Source: Anaerolineaceae bacterium UBA4890
Lineage (GTDB): Bacteria; Chloroflexota; Anaerolineae; Anaerolineales; Anaerolineaceae
DNA length: 19,478 bases
Assembly: GCA_002399085.1 (NCBI GenBank)
Contig: DHCY01000027.1
Coordinates: 64,181 to 83,658 of the forward strand
Reading direction: 5' to 3'
Below, piece by piece: positions 6,465 through 14,432 of this stretch; positions within the stretch are counted from its first letter, which is position 1; every line of letters begins with the position of its first letter. The position numbers and the translations under genes were made by a program. Below the pieces are notes generated by a model that saw nothing but the letters and a program-made list of their open reading frames with translations, was not told the DNA's origin and searched no databases.

Positions 6465-7211
6465 TTACTTTTCTCCCAGGCTTTCCACGTTCCCAACACC
6501 TTGAACACTTTGAGTCACGCTGGGGTTGCCGTAATACTTGACGTCGTAGGCACCGCTCAGGTTCAGGTCCAGCAATTCGGTTGCCCAAATTGTGGCGGTT
6601 ACAGCACCTTCGATCTTCAATTTAACATCGGCACTCTTGAGGTTTTCAGCGTCATAACTGGTCCCTCCTGCGAAACGCAGTGTTTGGGTCTCAGCTACGC
6701 CGTCTATATTAATATCCATGCCCCCTTCAACGTCAAACACCAGGTCAGTGACATTGAGATTCGACATTTTTACGCTGGCGCCACCCTCTAACTGCATTGT
6801 GAGCGACTCAGTATCAAGGTCATCTGCTACCAATTCTGTGCCGCCCTGCAGAATAAAACGGGTCAAGTCATTGAATGTAATGGTGATGGTGGGATAATCG
6901 CGTGCGGTTATCCAATCCCAAATGTTGTTGGAATGTTTGATGATCAACACGCCATTACGGACTTCGAAAGTGATGTCCTCAACAGCCCTCTTGGGACCTT
7001 CTATCTGGATGGAATGAGTATTACCCTGGATCAGGAAGACCGGACCTGCAGCTTCGATGTCGATTTCGGTAAAAGCCGCAAGATCCTGTCCTTCGCTGAT
7101 GGGAGTCTGCGATTCTGAATCAGGGGTAGTGCGTACTAAACGCGGGAAACATGCTGAGGTTAATAAGACAAGTATTGACAGAGTCAATAGAATTCTGATT
7201 CGGTTTTTCAT
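6465..7211 (-). CDS. DUF2807 (GIN-domain) lipoprotein
   Basis: The protein has 248 aa. ATG 7211 follows GAGGTGA (7220-7214); an in-frame GTG two codons upstream overlaps that site. A lipoprotein signal ends in TSA-C21. After a Ser/Thr/Pro spacer comes a repetitive beta-rich region of DUF2807 type. It starts with FTEIDIEAAGPVFLIQG and includes recurring turns such as LQGGTELVADDL, LEGGASVKMSNL, VEGGMDINIDGV and FAGGTSYDAENL, each about 20 residues apart. This matches the head GIN domain, a right-handed beta-helix-like fold of unknown function found in many exported bacterial proteins. It converges on the HIT gene and shares its terminator. A possible -10 TATGAT lies at 7248-7243. Confidence 0.85.
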   Translation of the reverse strand: MKNRIRILLTLSILVLLTSACFPRLVRTTPDSESQTPISEGQDLAAFTEIDIEAAGPVFLIQGNTHSIQIEGPKRAVEDITFEVRNGVLIIKHSNNIWDWITARDYPTITITFNDLTRFILQGGTELVADDLDTESLTMQLEGGASVKMSNLNVTDLVFDVEGGMDINIDGVAETQTLRFAGGTSYDAENLKSADVKLKIEGAVTATIWATELLDLNLSGAYDVKYYGNPSVTQSVQGVGNVESLGEK

Positions 7212-7401
7212 GCTCACCTCTTTCTTTCTCCATCAATTCTACATCATAGTAGCATAGATACAAGTAAAAATAGGGGGTTAACGTGCAATGATTGTAATGA
7301 TCAGATTAAGACAAGATTATTTTTGAACGCAAGTGTGGGGTGGTTAAGGTTCCCAAATCGATGGAGTGGATTGTTGCGCTGTCAGGTTAGGTTGTTCTTC
7401 G

Positions 7402-7418
7402 AGGACGGTTTCTGTCCT
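7402..7418. repeat. Short palindrome beside the 46-bp array
   Basis: AGGAC (7402-7406) and GTCCT (7414-7418) form a small stem with a 7-nt loop, immediately before the first 46-bp unit. The remaining intergenic sequence 7249-7401 shows nothing I can name. Confidence 0.5.
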
Positions 7419-7424
7419 ATAAGC

Positions 7425-7584
7425 GGGAGACCATGGAAGGTCTCCCTTACAAATAAAAACTAAAAAATATAGGAGACCGTGGTAGATCTCCCTTACAAAG
7501 AAAAACGAAAAAATATGGGAGACCATGGAAAGTCTCCCTTACAAAGAAAAAATAAAATAATACGGGAGACTAAGAAGGTCTCCT
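7425..7584 (-). repeat. Four tandem ~46-bp palindromic, terminator-like repeats
   Basis: Units begin at about 7425, 7471, 7517 and 7564. Each has a hairpin of the form GGGAGACC-(about 6-8 nt)-GGTCTCCC, then TTACAAA and an A-rich stretch on the + strand. Unit 1 has perfect 8-bp arms, unit 3 perfect 7-bp arms, unit 2 one mismatch and unit 4 one G-T pair. On the minus strand, downstream of degV, units 2-4 read as a GC hairpin followed by a T-rich tract (for example CCCATATTTTTTCG). The array probably ends degV transcription several times over before the DUF2807 gene. Confidence 0.85.
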
Positions 7585-7614
7585 ATACAAAGAAAAGTCA
7601 AATTACAGAAGCAT

Positions 7615-8472
7615 TTACGATTGTTTATCGATAATATACGCCAGTGAAACAGTGCCCGGACCAACGTGGCTGCCGATCACCGGGCTGACCTCGGAACGGA
7701 TCACCTCAATCGGTTGCAGCCGTTCAACTGCCATTTCTTCCATCGCGACCATCTCATCAAACGCGAGGGCATGGAACGGACCGATGCGCACAGGTCCGCG
7801 ACCATCAATATCCTTCTCGATCAACTCCACCATGCGCGCCAACGCCTTTTTGTAGGAGCGCACGCTTTCCACCAACTCAATCTTTCCTTCACGGATCATC
7901 ATGATCGGTTTCAAATTCAGTGCCGAGCCGAGCATTCGTTTGGCGGTGTTGATTCGACCGCCACGATGCAGATATTCCAGGGTGTTGACCGTAAAGTAAA
8001 CCCCAATTCGCGAATAGGCATCCTGGGCGAGCTGATAGCACTCTTCCAGTGTGATGCCTTTTTCTGCCGCACGGGCGACCTCGAGCACTTGCAGGGTTAA
8101 AGCCATAGAAACCAGCTTTGTATCCATTACGATCAGGTTTTGGGGATCTCCCAATTCTTTTTTAGCCTGGATGGCGGAATCTGTGGTGGCAGATAACCCC
8201 TTTGAGATGCCCAGGTAAAGCACATCTTTGCCTTCAGACAGGAGCTTTTGGAAAACTTCCAAAAATTGCCCAACAGTGACCTGGCTGGTGGTTGCCATTT
8301 CTTTTGATTCAGCCAGTTGTTGGTAAAAATCGGTGGCTTGAATATCAATACCGTCGTAATATGTTTCACCCTTCCAGTTGACCGTTAAAGGGACAATGGA
8401 AAGGTTATATTGCTCCACGTACTCCCTGGGAATGTAGGCTGAAGAATCACTCACAATCGCGACTTTTTTCAT
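7615..8472 (-). CDS. DegV family fatty-acid-binding protein
   Basis: The protein has 285 aa, normal for DegV. The hallmarks are DSSAYIP (residues 9-15), TTSQVT (61-66), GISKGLSATTDSA (88-100), YLHRGGRI, GSALNLKPI, and the C-terminal GSHVGPGTVSLAY. Family members bind a fatty acid between two domains; in Firmicutes, FakB proteins present it to the FakA kinase for phospholipid synthesis. No fakA is in this window, so partnership is inferred from the family only. ATG 8472 has GGAGG at 8481-8477. A possible extended -10 (TGCCATAAT) lies at 8515-8507. A GGTCTGC/GCAGACC hairpin (8546-8568) sits farther upstream. Confidence 0.92.
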   Translation of the reverse strand: MKKVAIVSDSSAYIPREYVEQYNLSIVPLTVNWKGETYYDGIDIQATDFYQQLAESKEMATTSQVTVGQFLEVFQKLLSEGKDVLYLGISKGLSATTDSAIQAKKELGDPQNLIVMDTKLVSMALTLQVLEVARAAEKGITLEECYQLAQDAYSRIGVYFTVNTLEYLHRGGRINTAKRMLGSALNLKPIMMIREGKIELVESVRSYKKALARMVELIEKDIDGRGPVRIGPFHALAFDEMVAMEEMAVERLQPIEVIRSEVSPVIGSHVGPGTVSLAYIIDKQS

Positions 8473-8657
8473 TATTCCTCCGCTTATTGCTTCTTATAAT
8501 TATTTGATTATGGCAAATTGGTTTCCGACTGCAGGATAACCAGTTGGTCTGCACAAACAACGCAGACCGACAATTAATTATATCCGAGAACAATTGCGAG
8601 GCGGGAAAGGTGACATACTTCACATTGGGCTCACCAGCAGTGTGCAAGCCATCTTTG

Positions 8658-8692
8658 AGGACGTGCGGCTGGAACTTGCTCTCTCACGTCCT
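8658..8692. other. Hairpin just downstream of the phage-like operon
   Basis: AGGACGTG (8658-8665) pairs with CACGTCCT (8685-8692) across a 19-nt loop. On the minus strand, the direction of the phage-like operon, no T run follows, so it is a weak terminator candidate at best. On the + strand it is followed by TATTTCACTTTTTT. No att-like repeat is recognised between 8473 and 8704. Confidence 0.45.
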
Positions 8693-8704
8693 TATTTCAC
8701 TTTT

Positions 8705-10186
8705 TTATGCATTCAAACGAACTCTGCCACGGTCAGGCTCCAGGGTCAGGCTGGATAAATAAAGCGGGCGGGCAGAATGAGGCTGCAACCATTGCCCAAC
8801 TGCCTGCCATGGCGCTTCCATGAGCTGCCCGAAGCGCGTCTCGAGGCTGCCTTTTGAACTCAGCCTGAGCATGGCGCTCTCTGCCCCTGGTTTGCGCCAG
8901 ATCATGAGGTTGCGATTAGGGTCAACACCCGCACACAAATGCTCAAGGTTGGCGTTCCCCTGTTTCATCAAAGCCTTGAAAACCTGCAGACAATCCTTCC
9001 CCTCATCACCTAACGGAGGTACACCCTGGCTGTGCCCAAAATCAACGTCGGTCAAATGTACGAACTGCCCGGCATGAGCCGCCACCATCCTAAACTGTTC
9101 CACCTGGTCAAGTAAACCACTCAGGCGGAACAAAAGGTCAGCCCCCGGAACGCGGCTCTTCCAGGTTGCGCTGGCTTGATCAAAAATTAGCAGGATTCCC
9201 GCAGGATAACCCAGATTTTCATCCAGACCAAGTAAATAGTGGTTGCCCGAATTCTCCGCACCGCTGCGCTCCAGCACCAACCAGTAAGGCATTCCCGTCT
9301 CCAGGCTGGCAGGCACAGCCAAAATCACTTCAACCCAGGCATAGCTCTCGCCGCTCAATTCTGACGGGCTCAACACCTGGTAACCCAGTTCGATCCCTGA
9401 TGGTCTTCCTGCCAGGTCTGGCTGCAGGCTAAAGCGCAAGGAATCTGAGGGATTGCCCTGCTTTCGCGCGCGGATCGCCAGGCGGTTGTACTGTAGTGAG
9501 GCATTTACCAGGAGCGATTGCGCTGCTTTGCGGTTTACCAGCGAGCTCCCCAGGCTCTGAATGCCTTGCTGCGCAGGAGAATGCGCCGTGAGCGGGTTCA
9601 TGCCAGGCCAAACGCGCCAGCTGAGTGTCTGCATCCATCCGCGGCATTCCAAAAAATACGCTCTCTGACCTTCACTTGTTTGGCTGGTTTGAGTAGCCAA
9701 CACAATTTCAGTCCAGGCATGCTCCCGCAAACGCGCCATTGCCAGCCACTCCGCAGTCTGCAGTTGTGTATATCCCGCCTGATAAACAGTCTCTTTAATA
9801 CCATAAACCGCCTGGCTCTCCAGGTCATCAAACCAGCTTGTCTGGCGCGTTTCCTCCGGTTCAGCGCTGCCAGGGTCTTTATAGCGTACCGCCACGCGGT
9901 TAGCCAGTTTGTCCATTCCGACGGTATAATGCGCTTCGCCATCCACGCAGCTGACCCGCTCCAGGTATCCCCACCAGGCTAACCTGCCCTGTGGGTCATA
10001 CACGCGCACATCCTGACCAAGCCTGGTGCGCCAGTCTTCCATGCTCAGTTGCTCACATGGGCAGCGAATAAGTGCCTCGGTCGGTCCCGAAAAATCGTCC
10101 CAGCTCAAACTGAGTGGTGCACAGGTGCCTGGTGAATTGAGGAAACGACCATTCGAGCGATCCAGGACCTCCACATACCAGTTCAT
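8705..10186 (-). CDS. Tail tip/baseplate-like phage structural protein
   Basis: The protein has 493 aa. ATG 10186 overlaps the stop of the preceding gene as ATGA and has GGAG 6 nt upstream (10195-10192); upstream ATGs lie within the preceding gene. The N-terminal 80 residues (NWYVEVLDRSNGRF, VRVYDPQGRLAWWGYLERV) look like the beta-rich start of siphovirus tail-associated proteins that define a local coordinate and material frame. Residues about 290-360 contain a sandwich segment (PYWLVLERSG, GNHYLLGLDENLGYPAG, LLFRLSG) like carbohydrate-binding or choice-of-anchor domains. It is the last gene of the operon. The exact tail role is inferred from position and style, not from a clear family match. 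Confidence 0.6.
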   Translation of the reverse strand: MNWYVEVLDRSNGRFLNSPGTCAPLSLSWDDFSGPTEALIRCPCEQLSMEDWRTRLGQDVRVYDPQGRLAWWGYLERVSCVDGEAHYTVGMDKLANRVAVRYKDPGSAEPEETRQTSWFDDLESQAVYGIKETVYQAGYTQLQTAEWLAMARLREHAWTEIVLATQTSQTSEGQRAYFLECRGWMQTLSWRVWPGMNPLTAHSPAQQGIQSLGSSLVNRKAAQSLLVNASLQYNRLAIRARKQGNPSDSLRFSLQPDLAGRPSGIELGYQVLSPSELSGESYAWVEVILAVPASLETGMPYWLVLERSGAENSGNHYLLGLDENLGYPAGILLIFDQASATWKSRVPGADLLFRLSGLLDQVEQFRMVAAHAGQFVHLTDVDFGHSQGVPPLGDEGKDCLQVFKALMKQGNANLEHLCAGVDPNRNLMIWRKPGAESAMLRLSSKGSLETRFGQLMEAPWQAVGQWLQPHSARPLYLSSLTLEPDRGRVRLNA

Positions 10187-11502
10187 GGCAGTCTCCATTG
10201 CCGGCGATACCAAGCTCTGACCGAGAGAGTCCGCTCGATCGATGCCAAGCCGTTGACGTCGCTTTGGAAACACCAGAAATGTTGCGGCAAAGATGCCTGC
10301 AGTCCCAAACCGCTGCCGAAGCGGGCATGGCTCTTAAATTCCAAACCATCATCCAGACTCCAACTCTTTCCGCTGACTTCATCCTCAACGATTTTTTGCG
10401 AATACTTCAAACCACTCAACGAGTGATAGCCGGAAAACCCATGCTGCGGGAGCAGCAGCAGGTCATCAACTTCCAGCAGGTGCTCCCCTGCATCAGTTTG
10501 TTTCGCCTGCAGCACAACCTGGTGCTGGCTGGCGTAATTTTTCATAGGCAATTCACCCAATGGCAGAAAAAGTGGATCCAGCTGGGCGAACCTTTTACCA
10601 GTTTCAAGATGGGTTGCCGGTCCCTCAAATACCAACTTTCCCTGTAAATTGACAGCAATGCGCAGTTGCAACGAAGAACTGGGCAGCGGGCTAAAAAACC
10701 TCAGCAGCGGTGATATGGATCCTGCCGCCAATTGGCTAACTTCGATAGGACCCAGCACCCAACTTGCCAGGGATTGCCAGGCAGACCCGCTCCAGCGGTA
10801 TTGGCAATACTTTCCGCCTGAAGCCTGGCTGTGACTGACAACGCTCCCACCGCTGCCATCTTCAGCCTCCAGGGTCAAATTAGGTCGCGGTCCTCCCAGC
10901 CTTACTGGCAGGCTGCCGATACAAAATTCCCCCAGGTCTGGTCCGATAAAATTGTTTTCATACTGAAAGCGTATGAGCGCCGGAAATTTCAGATCAAGGC
11001 TGGTGGGGTCAACTGAAAACCAGTTGTCATGACCATCGGCGCTGTCATTGTGGTTGTAAATGGTTAGCCCGTTGATTTGAGGAAGTCCAAAGCTGTTGAC
11101 AAGCGGCAAAGGCTCCTCGTCACTGAAGAAAAACGTATCTCTGAGAATCTCCAGGTCGAGCTCAAAGGAACCTCTCGCTAAGGATGCCAGGTGACCAGGC
11201 AGGGTCTTAATGGTGAGCCGATGAATCCGGGCATAGCCAAACTCCTGCAGGTCGTCATGCCACAGGCGCAAGTAAAGGTCTTCGGACTGCTGCTGAAAAA
11301 TTTCCAGCCGGTCCAGCCACTGCCTCAACTGGTTCCGGGGACCACGCAAATGCAGCTGAATCGTTTCGCTGGTGGTTTCTGCATCGCCCGGGTTGAACAG
11401 GTAATCTCCGCTCACCAATCCGTCTAAAACAACCGCGCCAGTCAGTGCAAACCAGTCTTGCGAATCTGTATAATCCAGGCGACCGATTGACACGCTAATC
11501 AT
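10183..11502 (-). CDS. Distal-tail (Dit)-like phage structural protein
   Basis: The protein has 439 aa from ATG 11502. An upstream in-frame extension to 11682 reads through the preceding gene and is rejected. The start overlaps the upstream stop by 8 nt. Residues 1-135 (LDYTDSQDWFALTGAVVLDG, IQLHLRGPRNQLRQWLDRLE, LYLRLWHDDLQEFGYARI) have the strand pattern of tail proteins that compute a ring-like N-terminal domain. The rest is beta-rich (ALIRFQYENN, LTLEAEDGSGG, LEVDDLLLLPQHGFSGYHSL), suggesting sandwich modules fused to a Dit-like core. It overlaps the next gene by 4 nt. Assignment is from fold impression and gene order. Confidence 0.55.
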   Translation of the reverse strand: MISVSIGRLDYTDSQDWFALTGAVVLDGLVSGDYLFNPGDAETTSETIQLHLRGPRNQLRQWLDRLEIFQQQSEDLYLRLWHDDLQEFGYARIHRLTIKTLPGHLASLARGSFELDLEILRDTFFFSDEEPLPLVNSFGLPQINGLTIYNHNDSADGHDNWFSVDPTSLDLKFPALIRFQYENNFIGPDLGEFCIGSLPVRLGGPRPNLTLEAEDGSGGSVVSHSQASGGKYCQYRWSGSAWQSLASWVLGPIEVSQLAAGSISPLLRFFSPLPSSSLQLRIAVNLQGKLVFEGPATHLETGKRFAQLDPLFLPLGELPMKNYASQHQVVLQAKQTDAGEHLLEVDDLLLLPQHGFSGYHSLSGLKYSQKIVEDEVSGKSWSLDDGLEFKSHARFGSGLGLQASLPQHFWCFQSDVNGLASIERTLSVRAWYRRQWRLP

Positions 11503-11920
11503 AAGACACCGGCTCCTCCAGCGTCCATGTTCCCCAGGGAATGCTATTAGCCTGGCTGAAGGTGCGCAGGCGCAAATGCTCCAGAAACTGGTCCCGTTCC
11601 TGGCGTAAGGAGCGCGACCAGGTCTCAAGGTCAGGTTGCGCTGCTGGAAGGTTGCTGTAGCTACTGTGATTGTGGAAGGCAACCGCCTCTAGCACGGTGG
11701 CTGCTGCTCCCTTCATCAGGGCAGGCAAGTAAGCCTCAAGCAGTGTGCTCTGGCTGGCACCATCCAGCCCAATCAAGGTGTAGTTCGTGCCTAAAATGCT
11801 GTTCAACTCTGACAGGCTGGCGCGCATTGCTTCAGTTTTCAAACTATCGGGCAATGCCAGTTGGTGCTGATCTAAAAATTGTGTTTCCAGCCGCAAAATC
11901 AGGCTGCTGAGGTCAATCAT
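11495..11920 (-). CDS. Unrecognised protein of the phage-like operon (possible connector)
   Basis: The protein has 141 aa. It starts at ATG 11920 with GGGAG upstream and overlaps both neighbours by 8 nt. It appears mainly helical (LILRLETQFLDQHQ, SLKTEAMRASLSELNSILG, WSRSLRQERDQFLEHLRLR). Its size and place between capsid and tail genes would suit a head-tail connector or tail-completion protein. I recognise no motif that proves this. Confidence 0.65.
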   Translation of the reverse strand: MIDLSSLILRLETQFLDQHQLALPDSLKTEAMRASLSELNSILGTNYTLIGLDGASQSTLLEAYLPALMKGAAATVLEAVAFHNHSSYSNLPAAQPDLETWSRSLRQERDQFLEHLRLRTFSQANSIPWGTWTLEEPVSYD

Positions 11921-12101
11921 GGTTCGCTCCCGGTCTGCGCCTGCGGCTCTGCAGCGCCTTTTCCACCTCAGTCGGCGAGAAGGTCACTTTCCAGCCCTGA
12001 CGATTGATCACCACCAAAAAGCCATCTTCCCGAAGACGATAACTGAGCACGTCCTTACCCATCAAGCGGGTGACTACTCTCTTTACTTCATTTTCCGTCA
12101 T
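11913..12101 (-). CDS. Small basic protein of the phage-like operon, unknown function
   Basis: The protein has 62 aa. ATG 12101 is chosen over the GTG at 12122 because AGGAGG lies just upstream (12113-12108). The N-terminal half is helical (ENEVKRVVTRLMG). Then comes a beta-like stretch (SYRLREDGFLVVINRQGWKVTFSP), a short helix (TEVEKALQ) and an Arg-rich end (SRRRRPGANHD). This could bind nucleic acid, but I do not recognise the family. A 10-bp hairpin sits directly in front of its ribosome site. Confidence 0.65.
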   Translation of the reverse strand: MTENEVKRVVTRLMGKDVLSYRLREDGFLVVINRQGWKVTFSPTEVEKALQSRRRRPGANHD

Positions 12102-12112
12102 TATTACCTCCT

Positions 12113-12139
12113 GCCCCCTCACACTTTTTGTGAGGGGGC
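12113..12139 (-). other. Intercistronic hairpin abutting a ribosome binding site
   Basis: GCCCCCTCAC (12113-12122) pairs perfectly with GTGAGGGGGC (12130-12139) around a 7-nt loop. In the minus-strand transcript its 3' arm ends exactly where AGGAGG of the next gene begins. There is no T tract, so it is more likely a translation or RNA-stability element than a terminator. Confidence 0.65.
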
Positions 12140-12177
12140 AACTTGTTTATGTTGCGAAGGGAGATAAACCCCCTTAC

Positions 12178-12369
12178 TTACTTAGTAGTGCGCAAACCGT
12201 CTTCCAGGGCAGTGCCCAGGATATAGGTCACCAGCAGGGCGATGATCCCTGCCAGTTGGTCGCCGTCCAACGGAAAGTCTGGTTTCCAGGCTTTGATGAC
12301 CATGAAGATCAAACCCACCAGGGCTGCCCAGAACTTGCGTGAACTCAACAACAGCTTAAATTTGGACAT
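12178..12369 (-). CDS. Small two-helix membrane protein, holin-like
   Basis: The protein has 63 aa with AAGGAGA 4 nt before the ATG. There are two predicted membrane segments: FWAALVGLIFMVIKAW (residues about 13-28) and LAGIIALLVTYILGTAL (about 39-55). The ends are charged (MSKFK, EDGLRTTK). This size and layout suit class II holins, which make membrane lesions that let an endolysin reach the wall. The operon also encodes a GH25 lysozyme, which supports that reading, although the two genes are not adjacent. It lies 17 nt after the capsid gene. Confidence 0.65.
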   Translation of the reverse strand: MSKFKLLLSSRKFWAALVGLIFMVIKAWKPDFPLDGDQLAGIIALLVTYILGTALEDGLRTTK

Positions 12370-12386
12370 CGATTCTCCTTCTACGC

Positions 12387-14342
12387 TTAGGCGACATTAT
12401 TCTTGAAGAGCGGTCTGAAGTCGTTGACCCAGACAGCCAGGTAGTGGCGCACTTTCAGTCGGTGCTCATCATTCGAGAAGACCGCTGGTGAAAGCTCATC
12501 GCCGGCAATGAAAATTTCAGGAGCCAGACCAAAGCGCTCGCCCACGAAGATTGCCGGTGCCACGCGGGGGTCACAAACTGCTGCCCAGTCATTGGCATCT
12601 GTCCATTCGGGCACAACCAAAGGTACGCCAGTGCCTTTCAGGACGTTATCGTAGACGTAATCAGCCTCGCGCACTAAGGCACCCGTGCAAATCTCGAGCG
12701 CGGTCTTCTGCAAGGCCCGGGGAACCAGAATGTACTTGGGGTTGACTGCCATCTGCGGACCGGTTCCATAGAGACCAACCGCGTTTTTGATCAGCATCGG
12801 TTGCGCATAGACTCTCGCGCTGACTTTGTCCCAGTTTTCCGAATTCAATGCGAGCACATCCATGTTGTTGTGCCCACCTGCAATTGTGACCGGGTCAGTG
12901 TTGAACAGGAATTCGTCGTTTGCCATGCCCGGACCAGTGCCAGCATTGACTGTGAAGATATCTGCCACCAGGCGGGAGATCTTGCGCAATCCGGCAGATG
13001 CCAGCTCGCGGGCATAACCACGCAGTTTTCGGGTCTCATCGCGATCGATCAATTCCAAGGTCAATGGAATATAGCCGCCATACTTGGTAAAACTGGCGGT
13101 TTCAGGTGAATCGCCTACCTTGAGTTCCGTATAATTCGCACCCTCCGCGATCGCGGGCAAGTCGCCCACAGTGCCAATCAGGGTGCCGGTGATGTCATGC
13201 AGGCTATGGAAGTGTTCCTGTACGGTCACGTCCTTCCACCAGTCATAGCCAGCCTTGCCCAGTTCGTCCCAGGTATTGCTGACCAGCTTATTCAGGCTAT
13301 TTTTCACCAAACCGGTGAAATCGACCGATGTCGCCAGGCGGGCACGCTGGGGGTGATAACCGCCATGCAGGTCGACATCGCCGGTCAGGCTGAGGTATAG
13401 CTCGCGGATGCCGCTCAGTTTGGCGACTGAAGCATTGCTCATCTTTTGCTCCCGGGGAGCGCCAAAAAGATCATCCACGGCTGCCTGGATGCGCTCACCA
13501 GGTTCGATCATGCCCTCGATGCGTGCCGGACCTTTCACCACATGGGTTGCTTCCAGCTCACTCAAGAGGGTATGAGCTTCACGCAATGCCTGGCTCAGTT
13601 CAGCCGGCGCAAAACTGCGGTTTTGAAACTGATTACGAATATTGCTTTTGAGGCTCTGCGGCAGGTTTGTGTTGGAAAGGCTGCTCTCCAGCAGGAAAGT
13701 GCTCATTTCATCGCGCATCTGGCGCATTTCAGATAACTGGGTTTCCAGGCTTTTACCCTCGCTGCCAAAACCTGTAGGCTCTTCAAGAGGCTTAACTTCG
13801 GGTTCTTCTGTTTGTAACAAATTGTTTGACAAAGGCATTTTCAATTCTCCTTCAAAAATTGGGTTGATTCCGAGTTGGTTGAGTGCCCGCAGAAAGATCC
13901 CTCCGCGAGCTGGGTTGTAGACCAGGTCGACAGAGTAGATCCGCAAAATCTTCTCCACCTTCCCGGCTTTACCCTGGAAGAGCACATCAGCTGAGAAGCC
14001 TACTTTGACTGCGGCTTCATCCGATTCCTCCAAAACCTGGCGACCAATATCCTTCAACACCTCGGCTGATGGTCCGAAAGCACTAAGCTCAGCGCGCACA
14101 CCTTGCGAGCTTTCATCCCAGACCGGTTTGCGCAGCACGCCGGCGATATCCCGCACCGAACGCGCCTTGAGACTATGATCCACAAAACAGTTCACACCGT
14201 CCCAAAGGCTCAGCGAATCGCGCAGTACCTTAGCTGGGAACTCCCAGCCATTGGCTGCGCCTGCGGTGATCGCCAGGATATCGAAGCGACCGCTGCCCGT
14301 GGGTGAAACCTCCAGTGCCAGACGCTGTCGTCTTTCAGTCAT
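12387..14342 (-). CDS. Prohead protease - scaffold - major capsid protein fusion
   Basis: The protein has 651 aa, with GGAGATTT before the ATG. Residues 1-165 look like a phage prohead protease, with H56 (CFVDHS) and S117 (VKVGFSAD) as candidate catalytic residues. Residues about 170-300 are a Glu/Gln/Leu-rich, partly helical linker (LETQLSEMRQMRDEMSTFLLE) typical of scaffold or delta domains. Residues about 300-651 resemble HK97-fold capsid proteins of the Mu gpT-like branch (DLPAIAEGANYTELKVGD, YGGYIPLTLELIDRDE, FGLAPEIFIAGDEL, LKVRHYLAVWVNDFRP). A self-processing capsid precursor is inferred; the cleavage site probably lies in the linker. The frame is intact. A 90-nt gap separates it from the portal gene, the longest gap in the operon. 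Confidence 0.78.
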   Translation of the reverse strand: MTERRQRLALEVSPTGSGRFDILAITAGAANGWEFPAKVLRDSLSLWDGVNCFVDHSLKARSVRDIAGVLRKPVWDESSQGVRAELSAFGPSAEVLKDIGRQVLEESDEAAVKVGFSADVLFQGKAGKVEKILRIYSVDLVYNPARGGIFLRALNQLGINPIFEGELKMPLSNNLLQTEEPEVKPLEEPTGFGSEGKSLETQLSEMRQMRDEMSTFLLESSLSNTNLPQSLKSNIRNQFQNRSFAPAELSQALREAHTLLSELEATHVVKGPARIEGMIEPGERIQAAVDDLFGAPREQKMSNASVAKLSGIRELYLSLTGDVDLHGGYHPQRARLATSVDFTGLVKNSLNKLVSNTWDELGKAGYDWWKDVTVQEHFHSLHDITGTLIGTVGDLPAIAEGANYTELKVGDSPETASFTKYGGYIPLTLELIDRDETRKLRGYARELASAGLRKISRLVADIFTVNAGTGPGMANDEFLFNTDPVTIAGGHNNMDVLALNSENWDKVSARVYAQPMLIKNAVGLYGTGPQMAVNPKYILVPRALQKTALEICTGALVREADYVYDNVLKGTGVPLVVPEWTDANDWAAVCDPRVAPAIFVGERFGLAPEIFIAGDELSPAVFSNDEHRLKVRHYLAVWVNDFRPLFKNNVA

Positions 14343-14432
14343 AAATCTCCTTCCATTACTTCTTAATTCCCATTTCTTTCGAAAACCGATCAGCAGCCAG
14401 CCCCACGCAAGGCAGCCTGACCGGACTTTTCT

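Noticed and set aside
7425..7584. CRISPR-like array (four regularly spaced repeats)
   Set aside because: Units are nearly whole-length repeats of one another with short A-rich, low-complexity gaps, not unique spacers. There are no cas genes, and the hairpins with T-rich tails fit terminators.
8546..8568. GGTCTGC/GCAGACC stem as part of a tRNA or riboswitch
   Set aside because: It is a single 7-bp hairpin with no cloverleaf, CCA end or known aptamer core around it.
8473..8704. Attachment site of the phage-like module
   Set aside because: I compared this stretch by eye with 18677-18841 and found no shared direct repeat. There is also no tRNA gene or integrase.
10187..10273. 29-residue extension of the last operon protein
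   Set aside because: It overlaps the preceding gene. ATG 10186 has a Shine-Dalgarno site and an ATGA overlap.
11503..11682. 60-residue N-terminal extension of the Dit-like protein
   Set aside because: It lies entirely within the preceding gene in another frame and reads as low-quality Arg/Ser/Cys sequence. ATG 11502 follows the operon's overlap pattern.
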